Below are positions 63,321-64,000 of a stretch of DNA of 64,000 bases, in pieces. Position 1 is the first letter of the stretch; every line of letters begins with the position of its first letter. A model generated the notes under the pieces. That model was not told where the DNA came from. It did not search any database and saw nothing but the letters and a program-made list of their open reading frames with translations. A program made the position numbers and the translations under genes. The stretch is from Dolomedes plantarius (Eukaryota > Arthropoda > Arachnida > Araneae > Dolomedidae): assembly GCA_907164885.2 (NCBI GenBank), contig OU015490.1:215021134-215085133 (forward strand), written 5' to 3'.

Positions 63321-64000
63321 TCATTTGAAAGGTTCGAATTTCTCGAATCTACACCATTTAAATTTGGATGTAACTTTCTGACTCACATCCCACTTGTTGT
63401 GAAGTGCACAAGAATACTTTTCACTGGGTCTCGGTAAGTCAACGGTTACCTTTATCTTAGAAAATTTCCTCAACTTTCTCTTCTGCCTAAGTTCTAGACA
63501 AATTTGAGCCTTCTTGGATAATTTACTTTCCTTTCCAAATTTTGAGCTCTCATAAGCCCAGAACAACTTTTCCTCACGCCTTCCGATTGCCCTCGAGTTC
63601 CTAATACTAGCTTATTGAGTTTCTCTTTCGGTTTCTCATTTACTCCTTGGGACTCAACATTTTTGGTTGTCTCAGTCTTATGCAACTCCCCTTTCAAAGC
63701 GTCACTACTGAAACATCTGGTCATACCATTCTCCTGGGGGGATATACCACGCTCGATCTTTTTGTTCTCGTCTCCCTTTAACTCCGTCGAAACCTGACAA
63801 TACAGGTTGGGTGAGTTCGCGCTACTCCTCTGGTTTGGAGGTTCAACAATGACTTTTCCTAAACCCCCCACTTGGAAAGAAATGCCCACAAAAGACTCTG
63901 AACTCGCCTTCGTCAAAAGTGTGTGCGGTTTCATGAAACCAGTTTCCCTCTGGTCAGAATTAGATCCCTGAAAAACGGTTGCAGGGGAACTTCCCTCAAG
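63321..64000 (-). CDS. LTR retrotransposon protein, partial, with -1 overlap
   Basis: A frame open from the window edge (LEGSSPATVFQGSNSDQRET...) runs to a TAG at 63494 and is Ser-, Lys- and Glu-rich (GERGISPQE-like, NEKPKEKLNKLV). A second frame in the -1 phase overlaps it by 73 bp and continues KESKLSKKAQICLELRQ, KRKLRKFSKIKVTVDLPRPS, ending EKFEPFK at 63321. At 63536-63542 the heptamer A AAT TTG fits the X XXY YYZ slippery pattern in the first frame. No domain is recognised. It could be a gag-like or extra 3' protein; the second frame may instead reflect a simple frameshift mutation. Confidence 0.5.

Larger units (their letters stand above)
61842..64000 (-). mobile_element. LTR retrotransposon 3' end (minus strand), continuing beyond window
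   Basis: On the minus strand, coding sequence enters from the window edge and ends near 63321. About 640 bp of AT-rich non-coding sequence, a purine tract (AACGGGGGAGGGA near 62664-62677) and an 820-bp LTR (62661 down to 61842) follow. The LTR has TG...CA ends. The other LTR is outside the window. The superfamily is unclear because no integrase or reverse transcriptase is in view. Confidence 0.8.

Overview
This window reads as repeat-dense, AT-rich nuclear DNA from an arthropod. No bacterial, viral or organellar gene organisation is present. My best guess is a spider or another arachnid. This is inferred from the Tc1-like, piggyBac, Tigger/pogo and KIAA1586-type hAT families seen, the heavy (TA)n load and the very low gene density; it is not proven. 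Only one segment looks like host protein-coding sequence: a terminal exon on the minus strand at 59603-59838. Almost everything else that can be named is a mobile element, a fragment of one, or a tandem repeat.

Layout. 1-10 kb: (TA)n, decayed LINE 3' ends (4.2-5.1 kb) and a complex ~280-bp satellite (5.99-8.34 kb). 10-16 kb: a tRNA-derived SINE with a perfect 11-bp target duplication, a pogo-type MITE and a Tigger element with a broken transposase. 16.06-19.74 kb: a TTAA-bounded piggyBac element carrying a nested Tc1 copy. 21-24.6 kb: a mariner remnant, a second Tc1 family and a solo Tc1 end. 25.2-26.3 kb: a Tigger remnant carrying a nested hAT MITE. 27.8-33.7 kb: an unknown interspersed repeat, a three-copy ~1.1-1.35-kb tandem array and a three-copy ~0.45-kb array. 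35.8-38.1 kb: a second copy of the unknown repeat, split by a 1.69-kb solo LTR with a 5-bp duplication. 38.3-44.9 kb: mariner remnant, hAT remnant, then a 3.5-kb hAT with a perfect 8-bp duplication and a nested LINE piece. 45.8-46.3 kb: a giant (TA)n. 47.8-50.3 kb: an inverted-repeat-bounded element with a piggyBac fragment inside. 51.5-58.6 kb: a third Tc1 family, then a Ty1/copia element with a large internal deletion. That copia carries a piggyBac, which itself carries a second copy of the first Tc1 family; a mariner remnant follows. 61.8-64 kb: the 3' end of an LTR retrotransposon on the minus strand, running off the window.

No transposase here is intact. The four Tc1-like copies carry nonsense codons, frameshifts or, in one case, a changed catalytic residue. 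Three cross-element patterns stand out. First, an ATTTGCAT octamer sits 123-153 bp upstream of the start codon in all four Tc1-like copies. Second, subterminal inverted copies of the end motif lie inside the piggyBac elements, one of them in an intron. Third, many (TA)n arrays abut transposon or LTR ends. All coordinates come from reading by eye, so ends of decayed elements are approximate unless a target duplication is named.
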